Of a DNA stretch of 64,000 bases, positions 1 to 11,596 are shown piece after piece. This stretch comes from Isoetes taiwanensis (lineage: Eukaryota; Streptophyta; Lycopodiopsida; Isoetales; Isoetaceae). The translations under genes and the position numbers were made by a program. Position 1 is the stretch's first letter; each line of letters begins with the position of its first letter. The stretch covers positions 5,838,209 through 5,902,208 of the forward strand of contig JAJEKV010000036.1 of NCBI GenBank assembly GCA_021234155.1, read 5' to 3'. The notes under the pieces are model-generated. The model did not search any database. It was not told the origin of the DNA and worked only from the letters and a program-made list of their open reading frames with translations.

Positions 1-670
1 TTTTGGCACTTGTATTGCCATTCACATGCTGGTATCTTTTTTCGATAATAGTGGATGCAAAACATTACAAACCCATTGAAAGGTTGTCTAGACACTCTCA
101 TTCTTTGACGAAACATTCTATTAGGGTGGCTCATTGATAGTATGTTCTCATAGAAGCCCTCGACCTGCTTATGCACCCAACAAATAGGCTTTGCCCTCCC
201 CATGAAGGGCATATAGCTCACCAACTCAATCACTTTCATACACACTTTCATCTAGCTTGCTGACGGACATGCATCACTAGGCCTCAACAATTCAAGCATG
301 ATGAAAACATGAAGTGCTTGACATGCCTTCAACAAAAAAAAGGAGGGGAAGGGGGGGAAGAAAGAAAAAAAGAAAACATGAAGTGCTTGACAAATTAAGA
401 CCTTGCCGGATAGTTGGATCCATGACAATAGATGTGACCTAAGCATTGAAGTAAATGATAAGAAATGGTAAGTGCATGGATTGGAAACAAAACATTAAAA
501 ATTTACAAGTCGAAGACTAGTTTGACAATTAAACAATTACTTCATTAGAAATAGAACAAAGGGAAGACTAGTTAAATCAATGGAAACAATTACTTCATTA
601 AAAGCAAAACAAGCAAAAAACATAATTCGACTAGTTTGACTTATTTGACAAGTGGAAGACTACTTTAAAT
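1..670. other. Intergenic sequence, no gene recognised
   Basis: AT-rich sequence with short open frames only. An A/G-rich tract lies at about 337-376, and a short phrase around ATGAAGTGCTTGACA occurs twice (about 308 and 378). I see no domain, splice structure or RNA gene. Confidence 0.5.
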
Positions 671-673
671 TGG

Positions 674-1480
674 CTATTTCTGCAGTTTCTCAAAAAGGCC
701 TTGAAGACTTTGAGATATCCCCATCAACACATTCAAATTTTCCTCCTCAAGAGCAAGGTTATCATCTTGGGCCTTTTCACTTATTTCGGTCATTCTTTTG
801 ATAGCCAAAGCAACCTCAGATGCTGCACCTTTTTTTTTTTTTTTTTTTTTTTTATTCATGGTTTTCTTCTCATCAGGTGTCATCCTCTTTTCCCCATCTT
901 CTTTGTCAATAGTTGTCTTACAACTCTCCACTCCTTCTGTCTCAACATCACCTTCCTTCTCCGTATTTTCTGCCGTAGGTATATTAGGATCTATAGCACT
1001 GTCATGAGCATATGCAAGTACAATTTCTGCCAAATATCAAAGCCTTGCTTTCCAGCTTTAGTAATAAATTGTTCGTGCATTTCTCCACGTGAATGAATAA
1101 GAGCAACCCCCTAATTGTCTTTCCAGTTTGTGCCTCTTCCCTTTTGCACATCTCCAGTGGGTGCTTTAGCAGCTCCTTTGCTTTTCTTCCACGAGGTTTC
1201 TTTTTTTGATTGCACTCGAGAGCAATTTCAACAAGGTTTTGACTTGGCTCTGTTACAATAGCAGGACTAAAATAAGGATATATTGGAGAGATAACTGGTC
1301 GTCTTGCAATTGAAGCACGTGAAAATGCATGAAAACAACTGGATAATTTGGAAGTGGTGGAGTAGGTTGAGAAGAAGGTATTTCTTGAGATTCAGGGCTC
1401 TGGGTATAATTATAGGATGAGTATTCTTGAGGCATGTAGGAAAAACCATCAAAGCCATCAAATCCTGCCATTGCAATGTC
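674..1480 (-). pseudogene. Broken Myb/SANT-like ORF, probably PIF/Harbinger-type
   Basis: On the minus strand a set of frames reads from about 1480 (MAGFDGFDGF, then a Pro/Ser/Gln-rich stretch) through a basic segment (KKKPRGRKAK) and a segment RGTNWKDN near 1120. The last piece is an open frame at 1033-674 with an acidic Glu/Asp stretch, a lysine run coded by a poly-A/T tract near 831-853, and a helical C-terminus (ALAIKRMTEI). A PRGRKAK-RGTNW segment followed by a C-terminal helix resembles the Myb/SANT-like accessory protein of plant PIF/Harbinger transposons. Frames change at least twice and there is an internal stop after WKDN, so it is not intact. Family assignment is from memory of the domain pattern; a trihelix-type host gene is an alternative. 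Confidence 0.35.
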
Positions 1481-1639
1481 TGGGAATCTAAAATGCCAAA
1501 TAATAACATGAGTAGAATTAAAAGATGCAAAGTAAAAAGAAGTAATGTAAAAGCATGATTTAGAAGAAGCATAGATATAAGAGATATAGGTAATATAGAA
1601 GAAGCACAATGATCTTTCAATGATTTACACGCTATGCAC

Positions 1640-2900
1640 ATTTGACAATATGCACGTTGAATCTACATGACATATGCATAAGAATTTTACATGAATTTAA
1701 AGGATTTTAAATAACACAACATAGAAATGATTGAGAAGGAAGCAATGGTTACAAAGATTGAGACATGACATACAAAGATTGAGAAGCATAGAAATAAGAG
1801 AAAAGATAGTATAGAAGAAGCACAATGATTTACATGACAATGTGCACAATAATTTCATATGACATATGCACAAGGACTTCATATGAAAAGAGTACAAGGA
1901 TTTTACATGACATTGATTTCAAAAGATATTGGAATTCGAAGAATTGGAAGATATTCACATCACAGAAATAGAACATACATAAAAACATACAGAATATACA
2001 GAAATAGAAAAGAAAAACTCACTGAAGAGAAACAGAATTTTGAGTGGAACAAGAATCTGCTATGAACTGGCTGTCACGAATCTGCTATGAACCTGCACCT
2101 GCAAGGGTTTCGAGAAGGTAAGATTTATTAAACTAAAAGCAAATAACAGCTAAACGGGTTTATCTTTGAAGGTTTTGCATCCAATACCCAAATGTTGGCT
2201 CAGATCATGCGTCCATAAAGTATCCTGCTCCAAAAACGATCCTGCTGAGAAAACGATTTGCTGAGGCTTGATGAGAAACAATTTGCTTGAAGCAATCTGG
2301 AATTGACTTGGTCGAACCGACCTACTAATGATTTGATAATTCAATCTGCTGGAAGGAACCGAAGAAACCAACCTGGTAGAATCTGGAGCTGCTTGAAGAA
2401 TCGAATTTAAATTTAAAGGTAATTTTCATATTTGAAGGTCCAAGTAATTACAATTCCTTGCCAAATTCCAGTCAATTACAATTCCGTTATAACCGATGAT
2501 GTTTCGATTCCAATGGGCTTCTACTCTTTCTGATTCGAATGGGCGTCTATTTTTTTTATGACACCCTTGGATTGTGACAAAGAAGGCTGCTGATTGGTTA
2601 TGATCTGCTGTCTTATTTTGTGGCGGGGGATTTCCCATGGAAGAAAATAAGACTTCAGAGTTGTATGGCATCGATTTAAGAAGTTTTAGTGGAAAATCTA
2701 TTGTGTCACATTTGCTTATATGGTCCAATCATATTGAGATGAATTTAAGACGTGTGTTGTGGAAAAAGGGCCTCTAATCCATGTTGTAAGAATTGCGGAC
2801 TTTGTCTCTAAAAATCCACCCACTCCTCTTAAATTTCGGTCCTCCCAAAATATCCTGGCAATTTTTCGGCAAGGTAAGAAAAAAGCTCCGGTAAAATACA
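1640..2900. other. AT-rich intergenic sequence
   Basis: Repetitive phrases around ACATGACATATGCA and AGAAGCACAATGATTTACA recur between 1600 and 1920, suggesting a decayed local duplication. No coding domain recognised. Confidence 0.4.
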
Positions 2901-2949
2901 TTATCAAATATCAATCGGGGTTTTTACTCGATGGTTTTATATATGCCCG

Positions 2950-3390
2950 ATTGGGGTTGCTTTTAAGTGGAAACCCTTCCGATTTTCCTTGGAAACCCTT
3001 TCCATTTTCTAGGGAAACCCTTCGGCTTTCAATAGAACCAGGAAGGGTTTCCATGGAAACCCTTCCTATTTTTCGTGGAAACCCTCCCGAATTTCTAGCT
3101 TCTGAAATTAGAAAGGGTTTTCACGGAAAATAGGAAGGGTTTCGCTTTAGAAATTGGGTAGGATTTACAGGGAAAATAGGAAAGGTTTCCACACATTATT
3201 TTATTTTTATAATATTTGCACGTGCAAGTCTTTATGTCACGCTTATTGACACACTCCTTTCATTAAGGCGGCATATCACCCTAGATTTCAAATTTTGAAT
3301 GGAAACTCTTCCTATTTTCCAAAGGCAGGGAAACACTTCCTATTTTCCCTTTTGCGTGGAAAATAGGAAGGGTTTCCATATGCCTTTAGA
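2950..3390. repeat. Cluster of GGAAACCCTTCC motifs
   Basis: The phrase GGAAACCCTTCC and its complement GGAAGGGTTTCC occur about ten times in both orientations over roughly 430 bp, separated by short AT-rich spacers. Single related copies occur near 5810 and 9780. No protein frame explains the cluster. It may be a decayed satellite, a transposon subterminal region, or a binding-site cluster. Confidence 0.6.
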
Positions 3391-3399
3391 AATTTCATG

Positions 3400-5800
3400 A
3401 GGTATTATGATTTGCCTTATGTGAGAAAATGCATAGCAATATGTGAATGCAGTTCTCGTCCTGCAGAGCTTACCAGGAGACAAGAGTTATTCAATTACGA
3501 GGAGATAGTGCCATACATCTCCTTGGAAAGTCTAGTGGAGCAGTTACAAGTAGATCACAAGATCAGGTTGCTTTGACGCCATACTAGAAATTGGATGAAT
3601 GATATGATATGTGTTGATTATATTTGTCATCGAGGGGCAGTGCTAGGAGGCGTGGTTTGCTAAATGGAAGGCAGACAAGAAAGAGCTTCAAAATAAGATG
3701 CGGGTTTCGCCTTCGCACAATGATGCCAACCAACCCGAGTACAGAAAGTTTTGCCACAATATACATTAGCACTGGGCACGATGGACACAATTCATGGTCT
3801 GAAGATGATGAGTGGTCTCACCCCTTGCAGCCCTCTGTTACAGAAGTAACAGCTAACATGTTTCTAGACAGGAGGGATTTTTGCACCAAAGCATGGAGAT
3901 TCTTGTCAATGTGAGCGTTCATGTCAATAGAATTGCAATGTTAAGCGTAGCCCAGTTGTTCAGCAATAGATGTAAAGGGAAAGTTTCTGAATGACCAAAT
4001 CCTGTAATCGTACCGACTGCCTAGGGGAGGGTGCCCATACTCGGCCCGGGGACTATAATGGCCCACCTCCATTCAACGGTTCTTACACTTGGGGCGTGGG
4101 TCGAAAGGATAATGGGAAGAGGAATACCTGATTTCGCCTTTGCATCTCATCTGGAAGAATTGTTTCAAAACCATTGGTTTATCCCATACTTCTAATTCTA
4201 TACTTCACAAAACTATTTTACTTAGTTCTTTCATATTTCATCTTATAAGGTTAAGGTTCCCATTCAATGTCTTTTCTATATCATCCTATAACAGTTAAAC
4301 TTCCCTTTCAAAAAAATCAGTTTTGTACTCCTTTGTATTATTGTATACCCTACATATTGATGCCTATTAGCTTAGATCTAAATCTTATCTGACCAATAGC
4401 ATGAATCCTGATCCCTCAGCTCAAGTCATCAACTGCTTTTCTAAAATTCCTGCAAGAAGACTCTTCTCCAAAATGCATGTGTGCAAGAAAAAGAATATGT
4501 CTTGTTCATGCTGTCATTTATTAAGCTTTGTTGCCCTTGAGAAAAGCCTTATACTGCTTCATAGCTTGCACATAAAGAATGGGATCAAGTACTAGCCTAA
4601 GTTGTCTCTTAAACCCTTTAGTGGTTATCAAACTATGCATTTCGAGGAAAGTAGAAGGCAGTTGAAGTTCTAGTTCGTTGCATCTGTTGGTGCACGTAAT
4701 GGCACCAGTTTCCATGCTCTACATTGACTTAGTTAATTGTTACCAAGCCATGACCAAATGACTATAATAGCTTCTCCATGAACTCTTCCTGCAATTGCTA
4801 ATACAAGGTGCACCTACCTGCAATAGCATAAATTTAGAGGATTCAACAATATCATAACATTTTGTGAAAGAATAAATAAAATGTAAGAAGTAATTAAATG
4901 AAAAAGTGCTTTACTGGCCAAATAAAATGGGGTCCAAATTTTTAATGGCTACTTGATTCTGGGATTGGTCTTAAGAAAGATCTTCTGTAGCTATATTTAA
5001 AGCATATATGCATGTAAGATGAATAGTTTGGGGCAATACAGAGACCCATGGGCTGTTAAGGGCTAAAATTCTAGAGTTGCTTAAATGACATTATACTCTG
5101 AGAAATGAAGTGGAGGAAAGCCAACTTGATTTATGTTCATTGTGTGTGACATCAAAAAAAGGAGAGAAATTTCTTCTCTTCCCTTTTCTTTGTGGGAGGG
5201 AATGGGCTTTTGGATATTGTGGCGTAGAAATCGCAACTTCTTACCTTTGGGAGATTCATGCAACTTATATATGTTCTTGTCCTAAAAAGCCACTAAAAAA
5301 GGTTTAAATTGTAAGTAGCAGACTGCCTAGCAAGATTACAAGCAAATAAATTTCATTCTATTAGTGCAGAAAATGGAGACGGTTCACAAAAATAAAGCAA
5401 CCACTATAACTTTTCCATTTTTACATCAAAAATCTAATAGCAGATGTCATGTTCCAAAACCATCCAGTCTCCATTGAGATGCTTTCTTCTTTAAAGCTTC
5501 TTCAAGCATGGAAGCTATTGCCACTATCTAAACTAGATATGCACCAGAGTGCTTCACATAACAATTATACAGATCATTGCTAGTAGGCTGCCACATCTTC
5601 CATTTTTGCTAACATGTAGGCTGCCACATTCTTTCCCTCACAAGTTGACTTTCAGCTGCGGGATAAACTGGAGATCAGCTCACGCGGGATAGACCAAGCG
5701 TGCCCACGCCAAAATCTGCAGCACGGAATCAGCCGCTGACTTCCGCTGATTCAAATATGATTCATGTGAATGGGCATTTAGTTTGATTTTAATTTTAGCG
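3400..5800. other. Intergenic sequence, no gene recognised
   Basis: Short open frames only (for example 3624-3914 and 5110-5307), none with a recognisable domain. A GC-richer patch at 4010-4120 stands out from AT-rich surroundings but matches nothing I recognise. Confidence 0.4.
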
Positions 5801-6099
5801 GAAACCCTTCCGTATACAGGAATGGCAATCTATTTGCCATTGCTGCAACGTGAAGAACATTTAGGAACCATTCTGCACCCAGTCAAAACCTTCGGAATGC
5901 AGGGTAAGTTCGTGGAATGCTGGGTAAATCGTAGATAAGTTCTTCGAATGTATGTAGAAACTGCAGCAGCAGCCGGCCATAGAAACTCTGTCGTTCAGCA
6001 AAAAGTTATTAACATTCTTGGTTTGAAACGCCACGTGGCATGGCGCTATCGGCGGATGCGGCAGAATGGTTCCTAAGTGTTTTACGGATTAAGTGCTAG

Positions 6100-6215
6100 G
6101 TAACCGGCCGGATCGAGCGGCGGCGCCGCTGCCGGTTTACCGGCCGGAAACCCCGAGATCCGGCCGGCTACCAAACGTAAGCCGGTAGGTAATAGAAATT
6201 CCGTTAAACCTGCCA
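6100..6215. repeat. GC-rich palindromic patch upstream of Crypton-like gene
   Basis: Several CCGGCCGG palindromes and GCGGCGGCGCCGC lie here, followed by GGTAATAGAAATTCC at 6188-6202. The exact reverse complement, GGAATTTCTATTACC, occurs at 9744-9758, and another GCGGCGCCGCC lies near 9678. These motifs bracket the recombinase gene, but their order is not that of a simple terminal inverted repeat. Confidence 0.4.
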
Positions 6216-6244
6216 AATTTTTTTTCCGGCCGCCTTTTTTTTTT

Positions 6245-6780
6245 CTCTTCTCCTCTGGCGATGGCGGACGCCGGAGTCTTTGGCGATGGCGCTTCCGTCG
6301 TCCTTTGAGGCACTGCACTCCATTTTTGGATTTTAAGGTTGTGACAATGAGCGCCATGAGTTCTGCTAGTTCTTTTTTTAGATTTCGTGTTGTTACGTTT
6401 ATTCTAGGTTCGGGCGTTCTTGCAGAGGATTCCAAGTGTTCTTGTTGTTACCTAGCACGTTCTTTGTGATTTTCTGAGTCTGAAGATTGGATCTGCTTCT
6501 TTGTGATTTTTTGAGTCTGGCGATGGCGGACGCCGGAGCCTTTGGCGATGGCGCTTCCGTCGTGCATTGAGGCGCTGCACTCCATTTTTGGATTTTAAGG
6601 TTGTGACAATGAGCGCCATGAGTTCTGCTAGTTCTTTTCTTAGATTTCGTGTTGTTACGTTTATTCTAACATTGTTCTTTATCTTTTGCAGGTTCGGGCG
6701 TTCTTACAGAGGATTCCAAGTGTTTTTGATGTTACCTAGCACGTTCTTTGTGATTTTTTGAGTCTGAAGATTGAGTCTGA
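6245..6780. repeat. Imperfect tandem duplication, about 240 bp unit
   Basis: Unit 1 (about 6250-6480) and unit 2 (about 6515-6775) are near-identical, both starting TCTGGCGATGGCGGACGCC and ending before TTTTTGAGTCTGAAGATTG. Unit 2 has about 22 extra bases (ACATTGTTCTTTATCTTTTG and two more) at about 6670-6692, which look like the 3' end of an intron. The repeat lies in the presumed 5' leader of the recombinase gene. Confidence 0.7.
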
Positions 6781-7079
6781 AGATTGGAGTTCTAAAGATC
6801 TGTTAGTTTGGCGGATCATAAGGTTTACTAAAGGTAATTACTAGTTTTTGCATGAACTGATCTGTTTACTTTTCTTGCACTCATCTGTTTTTTAAAACTT
6901 TCACTCATCTGTTTACTTTTCTTGCAGGTTTTGCTTTTACTTTCGTAGCACAGCACAGTTAGGTAAGTGTGATGCTTGTTACAGTTGCATGCATGCATGA
7001 TTTTGTTGCATGCAGAGTTTTTACAGTGTTTTATTTTCGTGGAAATATACTAACATATGTTCTGTATTGCAGATTTGTA

Positions 7080-9421
7080 ATGGGAGATCCAAGGTTCATG
7101 CTGCTATTTTTCTGTTGTTTAATTGTAGTACCGGTTACTGATTGTTCTGTGAGTATCAGTCCTTCATTCTCGTTAAATCTGGGAGATGATTTACTGTTGG
7201 ATGATACTGCACTTGAAGATGAAAGTATTGTTGCTGATCACATGATTGAGACCACAAATCCTGCAGAAGTAGAGAACTTCATTAAGGATGTTGAACAGTT
7301 ACCATAGTTTAATCAATGCTTTATTGAAGAGCCAGATTCTGATAAGGGTAAGTCAAAAGAATTTGTTAACTTGGATGAGCAAGTGTTAGATGCAGTAGAC
7401 AAGGGTGGGAAGGACAAATCAAGTAAACAGAATAATTGGGCAAGGAAGAAATTTGACGCTTGGAGAAGATTTGTGAAGGGTGACATCCATGTTCCTCAGA
7501 TCGACCTTTCAGTTCTAATTGAAGATATTCCTCACCGCGAGTTGAATGAAATGCTAGTGAGGTTTCTGCTGCAAGTTAGAAAAAAAGATGGTACGATGTT
7601 TCCCGCTGGCAGGTAATCATTTAGTTTACCTTTTATTTAGTTATTTTTTTGCAATCATATTGTTTAATTATTTGTTTCTTGCAGTCTAAATTGCTTGTTA
7701 AAGGCGTTTGGGAGGATTGTGCGCAAGAAGCAGGAATCAAAGATGGCTGCTACTGGGGTAAGGGTAGAAGGATTTAATATCCTAAGGGACCCGTTGTTTG
7801 TCAGAGCTAGGCTTGCATTTGTTGCATTATGAATATCTCGAGAAAAATTTGGTATAGGGGTAAAGCGTGGCAAGGCAAAGGCCATTCCCTATAATTCTGA
7901 AAAGGATTTACTTGCAGACATAGATTATAAAATTGAAACTCCTCGTGGTGTTCAAAGACGCTTATGCTTTTACTTGTGCTCAAGATTTGCCATTAGGGGA
8001 GCTGGTGAGTTGTATGAAGTCAAGGATGTTGACTTGACACTTGAATCTGATGGTAAATCAGAGTGTGTCATGTATAATGAAAGGACCAGTAAAACATGGG
8101 GAACATCTGTCACAAGGTATGATCCTAGCCACTTCAGACCTGCTATTTGGAGCTTCGAGGAAGATTTTCTGCTTACATATAAGCAGTACATTCGGCATCT
8201 TTCTTCGAAGGAGAATGCTGCACCAAGGCCTTTGTTTCTGCAGTCGATTTCAAATTATAAACCTGGGGTAAGTTTTTCTTTATGAATTTCATGTTTTTTT
8301 TTTTTTTGTTTTTTAATTTCCTGTTTTTGTTTGTTTTAGTCTTGGTACAGCAGAGGACGAGTTGGTGAGAAGGGAATTTCTAAATGGATAAAGGAAATAT
8401 GTGCGTTTCTTGACATTGACATCTGCAATAAGAGTGGTCGTATGTCAACCGTTACGCGAATGTCGATGGCCGGGGTTCCTCCAGAAATTGGAAAATTAGT
8501 TACAGGCCATAGGAAGACGGAGTCATATGAGAAGTACGTGGATGACTTTGATTTTGTTTGTTTGCTTATTTTATTTACTAATTATGTGTGTTTACTTTGT
8601 AGATATGATCGAAGCAAGGACATTCAAATTAATGCTGCGATGAGTATTAACAGCAAGTCTTATAATGATGACGGCAGCTTGAGATTATATTCTGATGTCT
8701 CTTCTGAAATGATCAAACTGAAGGAAGACTCACTTCTTGGTTCACATTCGTCTAAATGTTTGGTTTCTCCAGATAATTCCGCAATAGACAATCCCGTTCC
8801 AGGTAATTTCATTGTAGTTTTTGTTTTATTGGAAATTATTAAAGATGTTTATAACTGTTGCAGGTCTACATCAGGGTAGCTCATCTAGTCATCATGAATT
8901 GCTTGGAAGTAAACCGCCAGGTAATTGAAGTTCTTGTTTTTCTTAGCAATTGTTTATTTTAGGTAATTTTTGAGTATTTGTTTATCTGCTAGGTAACCTG
9001 TCAGATGAGATTGTGCCTAGTGATCGTGCTGTTGAAGCAAAGCAGAGTGCTGTTGAAGCAAAGGGCAGTGCTATTGACGCAAAGGACATGGTTCAGATTT
9101 CCAAAGTTGAAAAGACTCCTGAATATGATGGGGATTGATCGACTATGAGATGTTTGATAACTTCTTGAAGTCAAATCGACACCTTGAGAAGTACTTCCCT
9201 CCGAGTATCGACGTTAAAAATGTTGGTAAGTTTCTATTCTTCCATTCTTTTATTGTTATTTTGAAAATGCTGTATTCTCATTTTGGTTTATCATAATTGC
9301 AGGTGGCCATTCGTTTATTGGTGCTACCTTCAATAATTGTACATTTCTTCAGGTTCCTGATTCGAATACTCTCATTCCTTACTTGGACAAGGGAAAAGGA
9401 ATTTCAAATTTGCCTAACTGA
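7080..9421 (+). pseudogene. Crypton-like (DUF3504-type) tyrosine recombinase, broken
   Basis: Seven exons fit GT/AG borders and phases: 7080-7612, 7685-8267, 8340-8533, 8603-8802, 8864-8920, 8993-9225 and 9303-9421. The product resembles Crypton/DUF3504 proteins. It has an N-terminal helical segment (WARKKFDAWRRFVKG, then LNEMLVRFLLQVRKKDG), a first catalytic-Arg region (CSRFAIRGAGELYEV), and the C-terminal box from NKSGRMSTVTRMSMAGVPP to LVTGHRKTESYEKY, which matches the HxxR...GH...Y pattern of tyrosine recombinases. The usual His of HxxR appears as Lys here. Lesions: in-frame TAG at 7305, TGA at 7830, and a frameshift near 9136. The leader appears spliced too (acceptors near 6928 and 7072). 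Family membership is confident; it could be a decayed mobile Crypton or a domesticated gene that later died. Confidence 0.75.
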
Positions 9422-11580
9422 TCAGTTACTGCTGTTTTCCAAAGAGTGTTCTTCGAAAACTCATACTTTTGTTCTTGAAAAACCAAGACTTTGTTTTGAA
9501 AGTGTTTTCAAAGTGTTTTTGAAAGAATTTTGAAACTGTGAACTGTGCAGGCATTGTATGCTTTCTATTCATTGAATATAATCAAAATATTACCAGAGTT
9601 TTGAATTTAAGATTTCATTAGTTATAGTAGTTTGTGTGTAGCTGAAATGTTATAAGAATTAAATGGCGGTGCTCTAAGCGGCGCCGCCAAGAAACTGGAA
9701 ACCCAAAAAATACCCAAAATAAACAAATGCTCAAAAATCCAGGAATTTCTATTACCTGGCGGTTTACGCATTGGAAACCTTCCGGATTTATGGAAATTTG
9801 GAACTGTTTCCATCTTGAAGCCAGAAAAGGTTTCCATTTGATGTGTTTAATAACCCAAATTGGGCGGAGATAGTGTGATCGATTTTTACTGGTTAAACCT
9901 AGGGTATGGTCGCCGGGTTTCGCGCAGATAAGAGGCGCGCACCCATTAATATGTTCAAAAATTGTCCAATTGGAGCACAGATACCCTACAAGCCTATCAA
10001 AAAATTGCGCTTAAATTATCTAACGTTAGCAGGTTATGGGCCTCCAAAGTTAGGGGGGTCTAAGTGCCCCCATCGCGGTATATCCAACCACTTGCGCCAG
10101 GAGTACGACCCCCCTCTCGGCCCCCCAACGGCCCCCGGCCCTGCCTATCTACCTAGCGCAGCGCGTCCCGATCGCCATTATGGCATCCGGGAGGCGTGGG
10201 GCTCAACCCTAACGTATCAGCGGTCCGGGCGTGTCTAACCCTACCCACGTCGTCATGGCACCTCGCCTTTAGGCCTCACGCGGATCTCGCGGTCGCGCAG
10301 CCCGGAGCCCCCATCACGACCCAACGGACCATCATTCGAGGATGCAGGGACCATCATTCGCGACCCAATTTGGCCCTATCTCGAGGTTTTGCCGAAGCAA
10401 CATCTCCTCGAAACGTTTCGTCTACCCCCTAAATCGGCTTCCTGCTAACGATTTGAAAGGGTTACGGCTTCTAATCCCTCGCACAAATGGGGTCAGAGCC
10501 CTCATCATCTCGAATTCGGGTATAAAAAGAATTGGCCTTGCCTTCTAGTGATCATCTCGGCGGTGGCGCTTTTCGGTCGCCGAATCCGTCAAAGCGGCTC
10601 GAGCACTTTCGGTCCCAGAATCCGTCGTCAAGGTTCTGATCTGTCCATTACGGGTTGCATTCCATGTAGTTGTGCATGTAGTCTATCTAACCTTGCTTTT
10701 CCTGATGGTTCCTGGAGAAAGGGACAAGGAATCCATGGAGGGAGTTAAGTAAGCCCCCTCGCCCGCCCTCCCCATCAAAAGCGGGGCGTCGCTATTCCCG
10801 ATGCCTCATGCGGGCGCGGAGGGCGTGGGATCTTTACTTTGAAGAACCTATGCAGTTAGCAGAAGAAATTTCTGCTGCTGCGGGCTCAATCTTAATGTCA
10901 CGGTCACACGAGATATGTGACCAGATTCAACATGCTAAAGGGGAACCACGATCGGTCCCTTGCCAAGTGGCGGTGGCCGAGGGAGATAATGTCAAGTTTG
11001 AGAGCCCAATCAACCATGGGACCTAAGAAGGTGGTTACGGTGAACCATGGCACGCAGGATCTGGGCGACCCTTATAGGCTAGGTAGAAGTTTTTTTGTTT
11101 TTCCTTGCTGTATTTTGAGCAGGCTGTAATTTTTTTTTCTTTGCCATTTTGGATTACCCCCTTGTGTTTTGTGAATGCAAATATTTGCATGAACCATGTA
11201 TTTGCCCTATTTCAAATGGAATGTAATTGCTTCTTTGGTATTCCCCAAAGCAGTTTGTGTTCATGTATTTAACTATTCAATTTATGTCCATTTGGTTGTT
11301 GAAAAAACATAACATGTTTCTTCGGCTTAACAAAATCTTGAGTCATCCTCCTTAAGCAAAAACTTTGGTGGCTCAAATTACTCTTCTCTTTGTCTCATCC
11401 CAATCGTATGCATCCCGTTACGCTAAGGCCGTGTTCAAATGCGACTCACGGTGTTGCCTCATTTACACCGCAATACCAAAAGTAAGAGGCAAAGATTGAA
11501 ATGAACATTGCAGCAATGACTACCCTCTTTGCTTGCAATGCGGTCCTCCATGTTCTAAAAAGCCCTCATCCATGCCCCTT
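9422..11580. other. 3' flank and GC-rich intergenic block
   Basis: 9430-9860 is AT-rich 3' flank with an ATATAATCAAAATATTA stretch that could serve polyadenylation. 9900-11060 is much more GC-rich, with a possible TATA box (GGTATAAAAAG) near 10519, then AT-rich again. It could be a solo LTR or other promoter-bearing repeat fragment, but no partner copy is in the window. It does not look like rDNA. Confidence 0.35.
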
Positions 11581-11596
11581 TGTTGTGGCAAAGAGC

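Noticed and set aside
831-853. Poly-T run as a terminator or a retroposon tail
   Set aside because: No target duplication or element body adjoins it; it codes a lysine run in the minus-strand frame and is otherwise simple sequence.
6082-6435. Minus-strand basic open frame
   Set aside because: Overlaps the duplicated leader repeat and shows no domain; probably chance coding in GC-rich sequence.
9900-11060. GC-rich block considered as rDNA
   Set aside because: No recognisable rRNA core sequence; more like an LTR or promoter-bearing repeat.
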